Of a stretch of DNA of 64,000 bases, positions 27,402 through 36,310 are shown piece by piece. Origin of the DNA: Gammaproteobacteria bacterium (GTDB lineage: Bacteria; Pseudomonadota; Gammaproteobacteria; Pseudomonadales; Pseudohongiellaceae); NCBI GenBank assembly GCA_029246545.1, contig JAQWMX010000007.1:1-64000 (forward strand). The letters run 5' to 3'. Below the pieces are notes generated by a model. That model was given only the letters and a program-made list of their open reading frames with translations, was not told the DNA's origin and searched no databases. Each line of letters begins with the position of its first letter. Positions within the stretch are counted from its first letter, which is position 1. Position numbers and translations under genes: made by a program.

Positions 27402-28994
27402 ATGGTATTAAAACTGGTAGTAATCGCTTCCATTTTCCTCTTTTTATCTGCCTGTGGTGGAGGGGGAGGAGGAGCTCCCGCAGCTATTGCGCCAGTTGTT
27501 GTACCACCTCAAATTAACGGACGAGAAATTCCAGATGTCTCAAGCTTTGATGCAGCTTCTTTCGAATCTCCGGATTATTATGAGGCATTTTGTGAAAACC
27601 CAAGGTCGGGCACCACAGATCTACAAGGTAGTTTATTGACAGAAAACTATTGGTTGAGGTCTTGGACGCAATTATTCTACCTTTGGTATGGTGAGGTTGA
27701 TTATCAAAATCCTGAATTATTTGACGATAAACTTGATTACTTTGATGTTCTTAAAACAAATGGGTTAACACCATCAGGGGCACCTCTTGATAAGTTCCAT
27801 TTCACCTTTGATACAGAAGAGTGGGAGCAGTTGTCACAATCAGGCGTAAGCACGGGATATGGTATGTCCTTTATTACGCTTAATGCTTCTTTACCAAGAC
27901 AAGTCTATATTCGATATGTGCAACCTGGCTCACCTGCATTTAATGCAGGTATTAGGCGGGGCAGTAGAATTATTGAAGTTGATGGTGCCGATTTACTAAA
28001 CGGCAATACTCAAACTGATTTTAATGCTTTTAATGCAGGCTTGTTTCCAGCAAGTAGTGGCGAGTCTCATGCTTTTGTCATGCTTCATCCTGGTGATGCA
28101 AGTAATAGTAGTTTTAGTATGAGTTCAGCCAATGTAGTTTCTTCACCTGTACTTGCTCAGGAGGTAATTACAACTGCTTCCGGTAAAGTCGGCTACCTAA
28201 TGTTCAATGATCATATTGCAACGGCTGAAGAGCAATTAGTTGATGCGTTTACGGACTTTCAGGCTGAAGGTTTGTCAGATCTCGTATTGGATTTGCGTTA
28301 TAACGGAGGAGGCTTCCTTGCGATTTCCTCACAGCTAGCCTATATGATTACAGGAACGGCAGATACAACTGGCAAAACTTTTGAATCCCAGGTTTTTAAT
28401 GATCAGCATCAAGTGCTGAATCCTTTTAGTGGACAAACGCTCGAACCTTTACCCTTTCTTGATGAAACTATTGGATTTTCATTAACAGCAGGACAGGCGT
28501 TGCCATCACTAGGCTTACGTAAAGTATATATTCTGACTGGAAGTGGCACTTGCTCTGCTAGTGAGTCAGTCATAAACAGCTTACGAGGTATAAACGTTGA
28601 AGTTGTTCAGATTGGTACTACTACTTGTGGCAAGCCTTATGGTTTTTACCCGACCGATAATTGCGGTACGACCTATTTTAGTATTCATTTTCGAGGAGAA
28701 AATGATATTGGTTTTGGAGACTATGCTGCTGGATTCAGCCCTGCAAATACAAACGGCCTTGTCGGTGAATTAGTAACAGGTTGTGCGGTGTTAGATGATT
28801 TAGGCAACCCGTTTGGTGATATTAATGAGGCACTGTTTGCTACCGCATTACAGCACAGGTTGACGATGACTTGTCCGGCACCTCCTGTTGCAACAATTTT
28901 TGCTGTAGAAGGGCTATCCCTAAATGTAATTGAACGTAATAATTTACAACAGTCTTTCGCATTAGATAATAAAGTTCTTGGGATGCCAAAATGA
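27402..28994 (+). CDS. S41-family peptidase lipoprotein with PDZ domain
   Basis: I place the start at ATG 27402, six bases after AAGGAG; a TTG at 27378 would add 8 residues but lies before this site. The product has 530 residues. A lipoprotein signal ends LFLSACGGGGGG. A PDZ-like region (YVQPGSPAFNAGIRRGSRI) is followed by the tail-specific protease core with LVLDLRYNGGGFL and the nucleophile S387 in GTCSASESVIN. It should be a membrane-anchored periplasmic protease. Several cysteines (TCGKPYGF, TDNCGTTY) suggest disulfides. Its stop overlaps the start of the next small gene. Confidence 0.87.
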   Translation: MVLKLVVIASIFLFLSACGGGGGGAPAAIAPVVVPPQINGREIPDVSSFDAASFESPDYYEAFCENPRSGTTDLQGSLLTENYWLRSWTQLFYLWYGEVDYQNPELFDDKLDYFDVLKTNGLTPSGAPLDKFHFTFDTEEWEQLSQSGVSTGYGMSFITLNASLPRQVYIRYVQPGSPAFNAGIRRGSRIIEVDGADLLNGNTQTDFNAFNAGLFPASSGESHAFVMLHPGDASNSSFSMSSANVVSSPVLAQEVITTASGKVGYLMFNDHIATAEEQLVDAFTDFQAEGLSDLVLDLRYNGGGFLAISSQLAYMITGTADTTGKTFESQVFNDQHQVLNPFSGQTLEPLPFLDETIGFSLTAGQALPSLGLRKVYILTGSGTCSASESVINSLRGINVEVVQIGTTTCGKPYGFYPTDNCGTTYFSIHFRGENDIGFGDYAAGFSPANTNGLVGELVTGCAVLDDLGNPFGDINEALFATALQHRLTMTCPAPPVATIFAVEGLSLNVIERNNLQQSFALDNKVLGMPK

Positions 28995-29347
28995 AAAGTA
29001 TATTTCCATATGGCTTAATACTTTTTCTTCTCGCCTGTAGTTCTACTGAGTTGGCACCATCTTTGAGAAGGCCTGCGCTAAGCAATAATATAAATGTCGA
29101 ACGTATGCTATTAGAAACAGCTATCAGCGAAATGATGAATGGTACAGATATAATTGTTGCTGATGATGCTTTTGTAAATAGTTCAGATCTGATAATTGAA
29201 AGGCGTCTGCAAAGTTCAGGGAGAGACTTTGATATGCCAGATCATTTTAGATTATGGAAGCGGGGAGAAAGCTGTTTGCTAGAACATGTAGAGTCTGGTG
29301 AGATGAAAAATATCGAAGAATTAAATTGCGTGAAAAATACAAACTAA
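28991..29347 (+). CDS. Small putative lipoprotein, unknown function
   Basis: A 118-residue product whose N-terminus MKSIFPYGLILFLLACSS ends in a lipobox-like LLAC. The mature part is about 100 residues, mostly polar, with one further pair of cysteines (ESCLLEHV and ELNCVK). I recognise no family. It overlaps the S41 peptidase gene by 4 bases (ATGA), so the two are probably translated together, and the small lipoprotein may be a partner or substrate adaptor. Confidence 0.7.
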   Translation: MKSIFPYGLILFLLACSSTELAPSLRRPALSNNINVERMLLETAISEMMNGTDIIVADDAFVNSSDLIIERRLQSSGRDFDMPDHFRLWKRGESCLLEHVESGEMKNIEELNCVKNTN

Positions 29348-29361
29348 TTTTCTTTCTAAGT

Positions 29362-32250
29362 CTAACTAATCAATGCCATTTGTATGACTCTGGCGACATG
29401 CACGGCTTCACGTCCAGTCCCATGTTGGATCTGGCTACGGCAACTAGTGCCATCAGCGACGATAATGCTATCACTTGTATCAGCTTTAATTGCTGGGAAT
29501 AATGAAAGTTCAGCCATTTGCATGGATACATCATAGTGTTCAACTTCATAGCCAAACGATCCTGCCATCCCGCAGCAAGAACTATCAATAGTTTTAACTT
29601 CAAGCTCTGGAATTAATTCAAGAACTTGCTGCACAGGTGACATAGCAGCGAAAGCTTTCTGGTGACAATGACCATGCAATAAGACTTGTTTGTTTGCGAT
29701 TGGATTTAACTTAAGATTTAATTTTCCAGCGTCCTTTTCTTTCGCGAAAAACTCTTCAAATAAATAAGCATTCTCTGAAAGAGTCTGAGATTTTTCTCCA
29801 GGCAGTAAGGCAAGATATTCATCTCTTAGTGTGAGCAAACAAGATGGCTCAAGTCCAATCACTGGAACACCACGTGATACAAAAGGCAATAGGGAGTCAA
29901 TCATTCTATTAGCTTCAACACGTGCTTCATCGAGTAAACCATTACTGAAAAAGGTTCTGCCGCAGCACAAAGGACGGCCCTTATCGGCAGGACTTGGGCA
30001 GATGACTTTATAGCCAGCGGCAGTAAGTACTTCAAATGCCGCATTAGCATTTTCGGTTTCAAAACAGCTGTTAAAAGTATCTACCAGCAGGACAACCTCC
30101 GGCTTATTCTCAGAGCTACTTAAATTCTTTGGGCCAGCTTTGAAATGATCTGTACGCCATTTTGGTAGTTTACGTTTACTGCTTACACCCAAGGCCCATT
30201 CTGAAATTTTTGCAAAACCGGGAATCTGATCACGAAGGTTTAATAAGAAGCTAAAATATTTCAACTTTGGCGCATAGCGAGGTAAATAAGCGAAAATTCG
30301 ATCTCTAAGTGTTAAGCCATTTTTTTGATGATAATGGTGCAGAAATTCTGTCTTCATTTTAGCCATATCGATGCCAGTAGGACACTCGCGTTTACAACCT
30401 TTACAGCCAACACAAAGGTCCATGGTCTCGTACATCGTATCGGAGGTAAAAGCGTCTTCACCTAACTGACCAGTTATGGCAAGGCGTAAAGTATTGGCGC
30501 GGCCCCGGGTTAAATGTTGCTCATTTTTGGTGACGCGATAAGAAGGGCACATGACACCGACATTAGATTTACGGCAGGCACCATTGTTATTGCACATCTC
30601 AATGGCGCGATCAAAACCATCCCAGTCGGACCAGTCTAAGCTGGGTTTTATTTCTATTGGTGCATAGCCTGGAGCGAAGCGCATGATGGTTCGATCGTCC
30701 ATTTTATGGGGGTTAACGATCTTGCCTGGATTAAATAAACCGGTTGGATCAAAGTGGCGTTTCACCTCTTCAAAATTTTCAACCATGCGTCGACCAAACA
30801 TAGGTTCATGAAATTCAGAGCGAGAAATACCATCACCATGTTCACCTGAATGAGATCCTTTATATTCACGTACAATCTCCATAGTTTCTTCAACTATGTC
30901 GCGCATTTTGGTAGCACCGCTTTCTTCTTTCATATTTAAAACAGGTCTGACATGCAGAGTGCCTACAGACGCATGCGCATAGAAAGTGCCAGTTGTCCCA
31001 TGTTTGTGAAAAATGTCGGTTAGTCGTCGTGTGTATTCTGCTAGATCTTCTAGGCGAACGGCGCAATCTTCAATAAAAGAAATGGGTTTTCCATCACCCT
31101 TCATTGACATCATAATATTTAGGCCGGATTTTCGAACTTCCCAAATTTCATTTTGAAAATCGTCAGTTGCTTCAACAACAGCGTTTGGAAAACCGAGGTC
31201 AGCCATTAACTCAACTAGTTGCTTTAGGCCTTTAAGTTGTTCGTCATAATCTTCACCAGCAAATTCTACTAATAAGAGTGCTTGTGGCTCACCCTGAACG
31301 AAACGATTTACGATTGGTGCATAGATGGAAATGTCGCGGGCCAAATCAATCATGGTTCGGTCAATCAACTCAACTGCTGAAGGATTAAGTTTCACAATAT
31401 GCTGTGTATTTTCCATGGCTTCATAAAAAGTTGGGAAATGGCAAACACCAAGAACTTTATTTTTTGGAATGGGTTGCAGATTTAAATGAATACGTTGAAA
31501 GAAACCTAGCGTTCCTTCAGAGCCAACTAATAGACTTGCTAGATTAGGGTCGGCTTTCGCTAACTCATCAATATTGTATCCACCTACCCGTCTTAATAAA
31601 TCTGGAAAACGTTCTGCTATTTCATTAGCTTCTCTCTGACCAAGTGCAAGTAGTTGATTAACTAATTCTTGGTGGTTTGCATTTGAATATGATTCGCCAT
31701 TGAGCTTTTTGAAATGAGCACGACTACCATCGGCCATTAATGCTTCAATTGATCTGACATTGTGAACCATATTGCCATAGCGAATTGAGCGCGCACCGCA
31801 GCTGTTATTACCAGTCATGCCGCCTATAGTGGCGCGGTTAGCTGTTGATACATCTACTGGATACCAAAGGCCGTCGACTTTTAATTTTCGATTAAGCTCA
31901 TCCAAGACCATGCCAGGCTGAACACATACTGTGGATTTTTCTTTATTAAAATCAATTAGTTGGTTCAGGTTACGGGTAGTATCAATCATCAGCGCTTCAC
32001 CGATGGCTTGGCCGTTTTGTGAAGTACCACCGCCTCTTGGTAAGACTGGTACACCTTCTTCTGCGGCTATTTGAACCGCGATTTCAACATCCTCTTCTGA
32101 TGCGGGAATAACAATACCTAAAGGAAATAATTGGTATATAGATGCGTCAGTGCTGTAGCGCCCTCTGGAAAAGTTATCGCTGAGAACATCTCCTTGAATT
32201 TCTTGTTGTAAGCGGCGAAACATTGGACTGTTATTTTTATTTGATTTCAT
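29362..32250 (-). CDS. FAD- and Fe-S-containing D-2-hydroxyacid dehydrogenase (YdiJ/Dld-like)
   Basis: A 962-residue fusion. Residues about 40-260 are an FAD-binding PCMH-type domain (PRGGGTSQNGQAIGEALMI), followed by the FAD-oxidase C-terminal domain with STGTFYAHA-like THGTTGTFYAHASVG. A two-cluster 4Fe-4S region has CNNNGACRK and CVGCKGCKRECPTGID. A C-terminal CCG repeat domain has CCGRTFFSNG and CCGMAGSFGYEVEHYD. This architecture is that of YdiJ-type D-2-hydroxyglutarate and D-lactate dehydrogenases feeding electrons to the quinone pool. It is convergent with the operon at 23-29 kb. Confidence 0.92.
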   Translation of the reverse strand: MKSNKNNSPMFRRLQQEIQGDVLSDNFSRGRYSTDASIYQLFPLGIVIPASEEDVEIAVQIAAEEGVPVLPRGGGTSQNGQAIGEALMIDTTRNLNQLIDFNKEKSTVCVQPGMVLDELNRKLKVDGLWYPVDVSTANRATIGGMTGNNSCGARSIRYGNMVHNVRSIEALMADGSRAHFKKLNGESYSNANHQELVNQLLALGQREANEIAERFPDLLRRVGGYNIDELAKADPNLASLLVGSEGTLGFFQRIHLNLQPIPKNKVLGVCHFPTFYEAMENTQHIVKLNPSAVELIDRTMIDLARDISIYAPIVNRFVQGEPQALLLVEFAGEDYDEQLKGLKQLVELMADLGFPNAVVEATDDFQNEIWEVRKSGLNIMMSMKGDGKPISFIEDCAVRLEDLAEYTRRLTDIFHKHGTTGTFYAHASVGTLHVRPVLNMKEESGATKMRDIVEETMEIVREYKGSHSGEHGDGISRSEFHEPMFGRRMVENFEEVKRHFDPTGLFNPGKIVNPHKMDDRTIMRFAPGYAPIEIKPSLDWSDWDGFDRAIEMCNNNGACRKSNVGVMCPSYRVTKNEQHLTRGRANTLRLAITGQLGEDAFTSDTMYETMDLCVGCKGCKRECPTGIDMAKMKTEFLHHYHQKNGLTLRDRIFAYLPRYAPKLKYFSFLLNLRDQIPGFAKISEWALGVSSKRKLPKWRTDHFKAGPKNLSSSENKPEVVLLVDTFNSCFETENANAAFEVLTAAGYKVICPSPADKGRPLCCGRTFFSNGLLDEARVEANRMIDSLLPFVSRGVPVIGLEPSCLLTLRDEYLALLPGEKSQTLSENAYLFEEFFAKEKDAGKLNLKLNPIANKQVLLHGHCHQKAFAAMSPVQQVLELIPELEVKTIDSSCCGMAGSFGYEVEHYDVSMQMAELSLFPAIKADTSDSIIVADGTSCRSQIQHGTGREAVHVARVIQMALIS

Positions 32251-32629
32251 AAGACTCTATTCAAAAATAAAAAAGACCTCTTAGCTAAACTGACCTCAAC
32301 CACGTCGTTCTAAATTCTACCTTAAAAGTATGGCCTTACCTATGCATGCTATTCATAATCTCTTTAGATATTTATGGCTCTCTTAGCTAGTTTAACGATC
32401 AGGATTGTCAGGTCTAAAGAGTCCAAGTAAACTATCTGAATGAGGGTCGAAAAGGGTGCGGTATATGGGCAAGCAGCGGTAATAAAACGCCTTGGTTGAA
32501 TGTAGATGGTGTTGGAAGTAAACCGATGATTGTGCATTTTCAGATGAGACCACAGCCTTTAGCAGATTAATATTACAATGGCTGATAAATAGCTGATAGA
32601 ACAATAGCTGATTAATAGAGGATAAAATT
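32251..32629. other. Gene-free intergenic region
   Basis: About 380 bases between the divergent dehydrogenase and TIGR02647 genes. It must hold both promoters, but I recognise none with confidence. A 70-codon minus-strand frame at 32392-32604 has no familiar motif or ribosome-binding site; its tail, PHSDSLLGLFRPDNPDR, could be a fossil of a lost gene. Confidence 0.4.
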
Positions 32630-32872
32630 GTGGCAATTAGGCCTGAGTTTATAGAAGAATTAAAATTATTAAGTCTGTTTAATCTGGACAGCGTTCAGGA
32701 AGGCATCAAAATTCATCATGATGCCGGTGCTGAAAAAATTCAGGCAGCTGAGCGCTTATTTGAAAAAGGTATTATTTCCCAGGTTGACGGTGGCTATTTA
32801 ACTAGCCTGGGCATTGAGGCAGCTGAGCATGCTCATGCCCTGATTAATATATTAATGCTAGTTGAACATTAA
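32630..32872 (+). CDS. TIGR02647 family small protein
   Basis: An 80-residue, mostly helical protein that matches the short gammaproteobacterial family TIGR02647 as I remember it. The pattern is PEFIEELKLLSLFNLDSVQEGIKIH, then GAEKIQAAERLFEKG and DGGYLTSLGIEAAEHA. The family has no established function; the DGGYLTSLG segment resembles a winged-helix beta hairpin, so DNA binding has been suggested. The start codon is GTG. Confidence 0.82.
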   Translation: MAIRPEFIEELKLLSLFNLDSVQEGIKIHHDAGAEKIQAAERLFEKGIISQVDGGYLTSLGIEAAEHAHALINILMLVEH

Positions 32873-32904
32873 AGAGTATTAGTCGAGATTATTAATAGAG
32901 AGTA

Positions 32905-33414
32905 TTAATTCCTAACCGAGATATGCATAACATACTCTTTTTCATTAGGAATCCCACCACCAAAAGTTTCACGTATTGAGCTATCAAAAAACTCTTCTAC
33001 ATACTCCATGGCTTCTCGACCTCGACGAACTAACAAAGTAAGTTCAATAGTGTCGCCAGCAGTTATTGAATCTTCGATTTCATTTAATTGAATATGCATG
33101 CCGCCAGAACCCATAACTAAACGTTCTCTTGGTAGAACTTCGATATATTCAAGCTCTTCGTTATTACTGTTTTTCAAAGTAGCATTCCCAAAAATCTCGC
33201 CACTTGCGCTTAAGATAAGGATGGGCTCATGGTGTAGATTAGTCAGAGTAAGATACGCGCTTGCAGAATCAGAATCTGATGCTTCAATGTATGAGCTTTC
33301 TATTCCTAAAAATCCGGGAATAACGAGCGGTTCAGCAAATGCGGTTGATTGAATAAACACTATTGCGAGTGTAGTTGCTATGCACTTACGTAGAATATTG
33401 ATGCCTAAGTTCAT
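32905..33414 (-). CDS. Exported PCuAC-like (DUF461) protein lacking most copper ligands
   Basis: A 169-residue protein with a signal peptide ending at STAFA. The fold pattern follows the periplasmic copper chaperone PCuAC: ASAYLTLTNLHHEPILILSA, LPRERLVMGSGGMHIQLNEI, ITAGDTIELTLLVRRG. The canonical ligands are two His and two or three Met in the form HxM...HxM. The first pair is replaced (NATLKNSN) and the second is reduced to HIQ. Copper delivery in the usual way is therefore doubtful. No cytochrome oxidase genes lie nearby. Confidence 0.72.
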   Translation of the reverse strand: MNLGINILRKCIATTLAIVFIQSTAFAEPLVIPGFLGIESSYIEASDSDSASAYLTLTNLHHEPILILSASGEIFGNATLKNSNNEELEYIEVLPRERLVMGSGGMHIQLNEIEDSITAGDTIELTLLVRRGREAMEYVEEFFDSSIRETFGGGIPNEKEYVMHISVRN

Positions 33415-33636
33415 TCTTCACCTCTAATGGTTTGATGATTGTAATGACTTCTTATTTTGCTGTTTCAGAATCTATCACTTATCTAATAATTTACAAGTCA
33501 TTTATTTAACTAATATGCTTGGAAGTAATTTTTACTGTCCTAGCTTGGAAGTGCTTAACATGTTAACTTTCGTGTCATTGTATGAATCATCTACATTCTT
33601 TGAACTACTAATTTTATTATTCAAAAGGTTTTTTTA
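33415..33636. promoter_or_regulatory. Divergent region before the TPP-enzyme operon
   Basis: Some 220 AT-rich bases separate the PCuAC-like gene from the TPP-enzyme gene. An AAAAGG ribosome-binding site lies just before 33637. No clear sigma70 pair or operator was found. Confidence 0.3.
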
Positions 33637-35295
33637 ATGACTAAAAATATGACAGGTGGCGAAGCCATGGCAATGGCGGCAAAAGCCAACGGAATCAAGC
33701 AGGTTTTCGGTATTCCAGGTGCACAAATTTATCCGTTATTTGATGCTTTTGCGCGTGAAGATTTTGATGTGATTGTTCCGCGGCATGAGCAAACAGCCGG
33801 TTATATGGCAATGGGTGCAGCTAAATCGACAGGCAAGCCTTCTGCGATGGCTGTTGTCCCTGGGCCAGGTGTTTTAAATGCCTCAGCAGCACTTTGTACC
33901 GCCATGGGGAATTGTTCAGAAGTTCTTTGTTTGGTTGGGCAGGTGCCATCAACTTACCTTGGTGTTGGTAGGGGGCATTTGCATGAACTAGCGGATCAGG
34001 CCGGTACACTTAATAGCATTATCAAGGATGCTGTCCGCATCGATAAAGTTGAAGACTCTTCGGCTGTTATGAACGCTGCTTTCGAAACAATGACTAGTGG
34101 TCGGCCTGGGCCAGTTTCTGTAGAAATGTGCTGGGACACAATGGCTCAGAATTGGGATGTCGATATTGGTGCTGGTGCAAAACAAGGAAATAAACCTGAG
34201 CTTGATTTAGACCTTATAAAAGCTGCTGCCAAGGCAATTAGTAGTGCGAAAAAACCTATGATCATGTGTGGTTCTGGTGCGCAAGATGCAAGTGCTGAAG
34301 TAAAGGCCTTAGCAGAGCTTTTAAATTGTCCGGTAACAGCTTTTAGAAGCGGACGGGGGGTCGTAGCTGAGGATCATCCTTTAAGTATGCCACCTGTAGC
34401 TGCTCGCGTGCTTTGGGACGAATGTGACTTATTAATTGGTGTTGGATCTCGGCTTGAAATGCCCTACATGCGATGGGTTGCAGGGTCGGTTTATCATAAA
34501 GAGCCTACCGATGATCGTACTTTGGTTCGCATTGAGATAGACCAAGATGAGCTTGATCGTTTTGTGCCAGATTTTGGCTTATTGGCTGATTCAGCTGATG
34601 CTTGTCAGGCTCTGATATCTGAGCTGGAATCTCAAGTTAATCCAGACTCTTGGCGCCGCGATGAAATTGCCGAGGTTAAGGCAAAGGCATGGAAACTTAT
34701 TCACAAAGTGCAGCCACAAATGGATTACTTGAATGTGATTAGAGAAGTCTTACCAAGAGATGGTTGTTATATCCCAGAGCTTTCTCAAATGGGTTTTGCT
34801 ACTTGGGCTGGCGGTATGCCGATTTATGAGCCAAGAACTTATATTTCTGAGGGATTCCAAGGTAACTTAGGTTTTGGTTTTCCAACAGCGCTTGGCGTAA
34901 AAGCCGCTAATCCTGATCGTGCCGTGGTTTCTGTAACTGGTGATGGCGGATTTATGTTTGGTATGCAGGATTTAGCCACAGCGGCTCAGTACGGGATCGG
35001 CTTAGTCACCTTAGTTTTTAATAATAATTCATTTGGTAATGTGCGCAGAGATCAGCAAATGGGATTTGGTGGCAGACTCATTGGCGCAGATTTAGTAAAT
35101 CCGGACTTTATGCTCTTGGCTGAAAGTTTTGGTGTTACTGGTTATAGAGTCTCTACACCTGAAGAACTGAAGCCGGTGTTGGCGAAAGCTATTGATGATG
35201 ATAAACCAGCGCTAATCGAAGTGATGACAGAAACTGGATCTGAAGCTGCGGCTTGGGAATTTATTAATATTTATGACACACCTGAGTTAGGTTAA
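33637..35295 (+). CDS. Thiamine-pyrophosphate-dependent enzyme of the acetolactate synthase family
   Basis: A 552-residue TPP enzyme with the three expected domains. The N-terminal PYR domain has the catalytic glutamate E51 in VPRHEQTAGYMAMG. The central domain carries LIGVGSRLEMP. The C-terminal PP domain has the magnesium/TPP motif GDGGFMFGMQDLATA ... NNNSF. It resembles acetolactate synthase, but no regulatory subunit gene follows. Carboligases or decarboxylases acting on other 2-oxoacids, for example glyoxylate or oxalyl-CoA type, are possible. A methyltransferase gene follows after 28 bases. Confidence 0.87.
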   Translation: MTKNMTGGEAMAMAAKANGIKQVFGIPGAQIYPLFDAFAREDFDVIVPRHEQTAGYMAMGAAKSTGKPSAMAVVPGPGVLNASAALCTAMGNCSEVLCLVGQVPSTYLGVGRGHLHELADQAGTLNSIIKDAVRIDKVEDSSAVMNAAFETMTSGRPGPVSVEMCWDTMAQNWDVDIGAGAKQGNKPELDLDLIKAAAKAISSAKKPMIMCGSGAQDASAEVKALAELLNCPVTAFRSGRGVVAEDHPLSMPPVAARVLWDECDLLIGVGSRLEMPYMRWVAGSVYHKEPTDDRTLVRIEIDQDELDRFVPDFGLLADSADACQALISELESQVNPDSWRRDEIAEVKAKAWKLIHKVQPQMDYLNVIREVLPRDGCYIPELSQMGFATWAGGMPIYEPRTYISEGFQGNLGFGFPTALGVKAANPDRAVVSVTGDGGFMFGMQDLATAAQYGIGLVTLVFNNNSFGNVRRDQQMGFGGRLIGADLVNPDFMLLAESFGVTGYRVSTPEELKPVLAKAIDDDKPALIEVMTETGSEAAAWEFINIYDTPELG

Positions 35296-35323
35296 ATTTA
35301 TCTAAGTATTTGAGTTCTTCCAT

Positions 35324-36274
35324 ATGAAAAAAGTTATCTACAAAACTTTAGATATTTCGCTTTTGCCCTTTGTGTATTTTTCAGCATGGCTGTTAAAAGC
35401 TGTTCGGAAAAAAGGCGTTCATCGTTTGCCGTATATCAAACGGGCTCTGTTTCAAGTTGGGGTCTTTCCAATTCGCAATCATTACTATGAACCGCAATTC
35501 GATTTCCGTGCGCCTCATAAAGAGTTTTCCTTAGATAGAAGTCTGCCAGGAATTAAAATAAATAAAGAAATGCAGCTAGCTTATTTAGAAAAATATTCTT
35601 TTAGTAAAGAGCTTGAAAATATATCTATAGATAAAGTTGATGAGCTTGATTTTTATTTAAACAATGGCTCTTTTGGGCCGGGAGATGCAGAGTATTGGTA
35701 TCAAGTTGTACGAAGCACAAAGCCAAAAAGAATAATTGAAATTGGTAGCGGCAATTCAACTCTGATGGCGATTAAAGCTATTGAACAAAACCAAACAGAA
35801 GATTCTAGTTATACCTGCGAGCATACCTGTATTGAACCTTATGAAATGCCTTGGTTGGAAAAAACATCAGTGTCAGTGCTTCGAGAAAAAGTAGAAGAAG
35901 TTGATGTTGAGTTTTTTTCTCAGCTTGAGGAAAACGATATTTTATTTATTGATTCATCTCATGTTATTCGTCCACAAGGCGATGTCTTATTTGAGTATTT
36001 GGAGTTACTACCAACGCTTAAAAAAGGTGTAATCGTTCATGTGCATGATATTTTTCTTCCAAAGAATTATTCGAAAGCTTGGTTGGAGGACAAGGTAACT
36101 TTTTGGAATGAGCAATACTTACTAGAAGCTTTTCTAAGCCATAATGATAGCTGGGAAATTATTGGTGCATTAAATTATCTGAGCCACAATCATTTTGATG
36201 ACTTGAAACGTGTGACTCCTTTTTTAACGCCTGCACATGAGCCTGGTTCTTTTTACATGAAAAAGACTGCCTAG
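35324..36274 (+). CDS. Class I SAM-dependent methyltransferase
   Basis: A 316-residue protein. The N-terminus has a hydrophobic stretch (LLPFVYFSAWLL) that may touch the membrane. The Rossmann methyltransferase motif I is IIEIGSGNSTLMAIKAI (around residue 140), with motif II-like CIEPYEMPWL and IDSSHVIRPQGDV. The family acts in surface glycan or secondary-metabolite modification, but no glycan genes are adjacent. It lies 28 bases after the TPP-enzyme gene and probably shares its transcript. Confidence 0.78.
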   Translation: MKKVIYKTLDISLLPFVYFSAWLLKAVRKKGVHRLPYIKRALFQVGVFPIRNHYYEPQFDFRAPHKEFSLDRSLPGIKINKEMQLAYLEKYSFSKELENISIDKVDELDFYLNNGSFGPGDAEYWYQVVRSTKPKRIIEIGSGNSTLMAIKAIEQNQTEDSSYTCEHTCIEPYEMPWLEKTSVSVLREKVEEVDVEFFSQLEENDILFIDSSHVIRPQGDVLFEYLELLPTLKKGVIVHVHDIFLPKNYSKAWLEDKVTFWNEQYLLEAFLSHNDSWEIIGALNYLSHNHFDDLKRVTPFLTPAHEPGSFYMKKTA

Positions 36275-36310
36275 GCTCAGTTGCGTTAGAACGAATTTAT
36301 TTTTATTTAA

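Noticed and set aside
32392-32604. 70-codon minus-strand frame
   Set aside because: No ribosome-binding site and no family; kept only as a note that the tail could be a fossil.
32905-33414. Functional PCuAC copper chaperone
   Set aside because: Only one of the expected His/Met ligands is visible, so I call it PCuAC-like only.
33637-35295. ilvB biosynthetic acetolactate synthase
   Set aside because: No ilvN-like regulatory subunit or ilvC follows; a methyltransferase gene follows instead, so only the family is stated.
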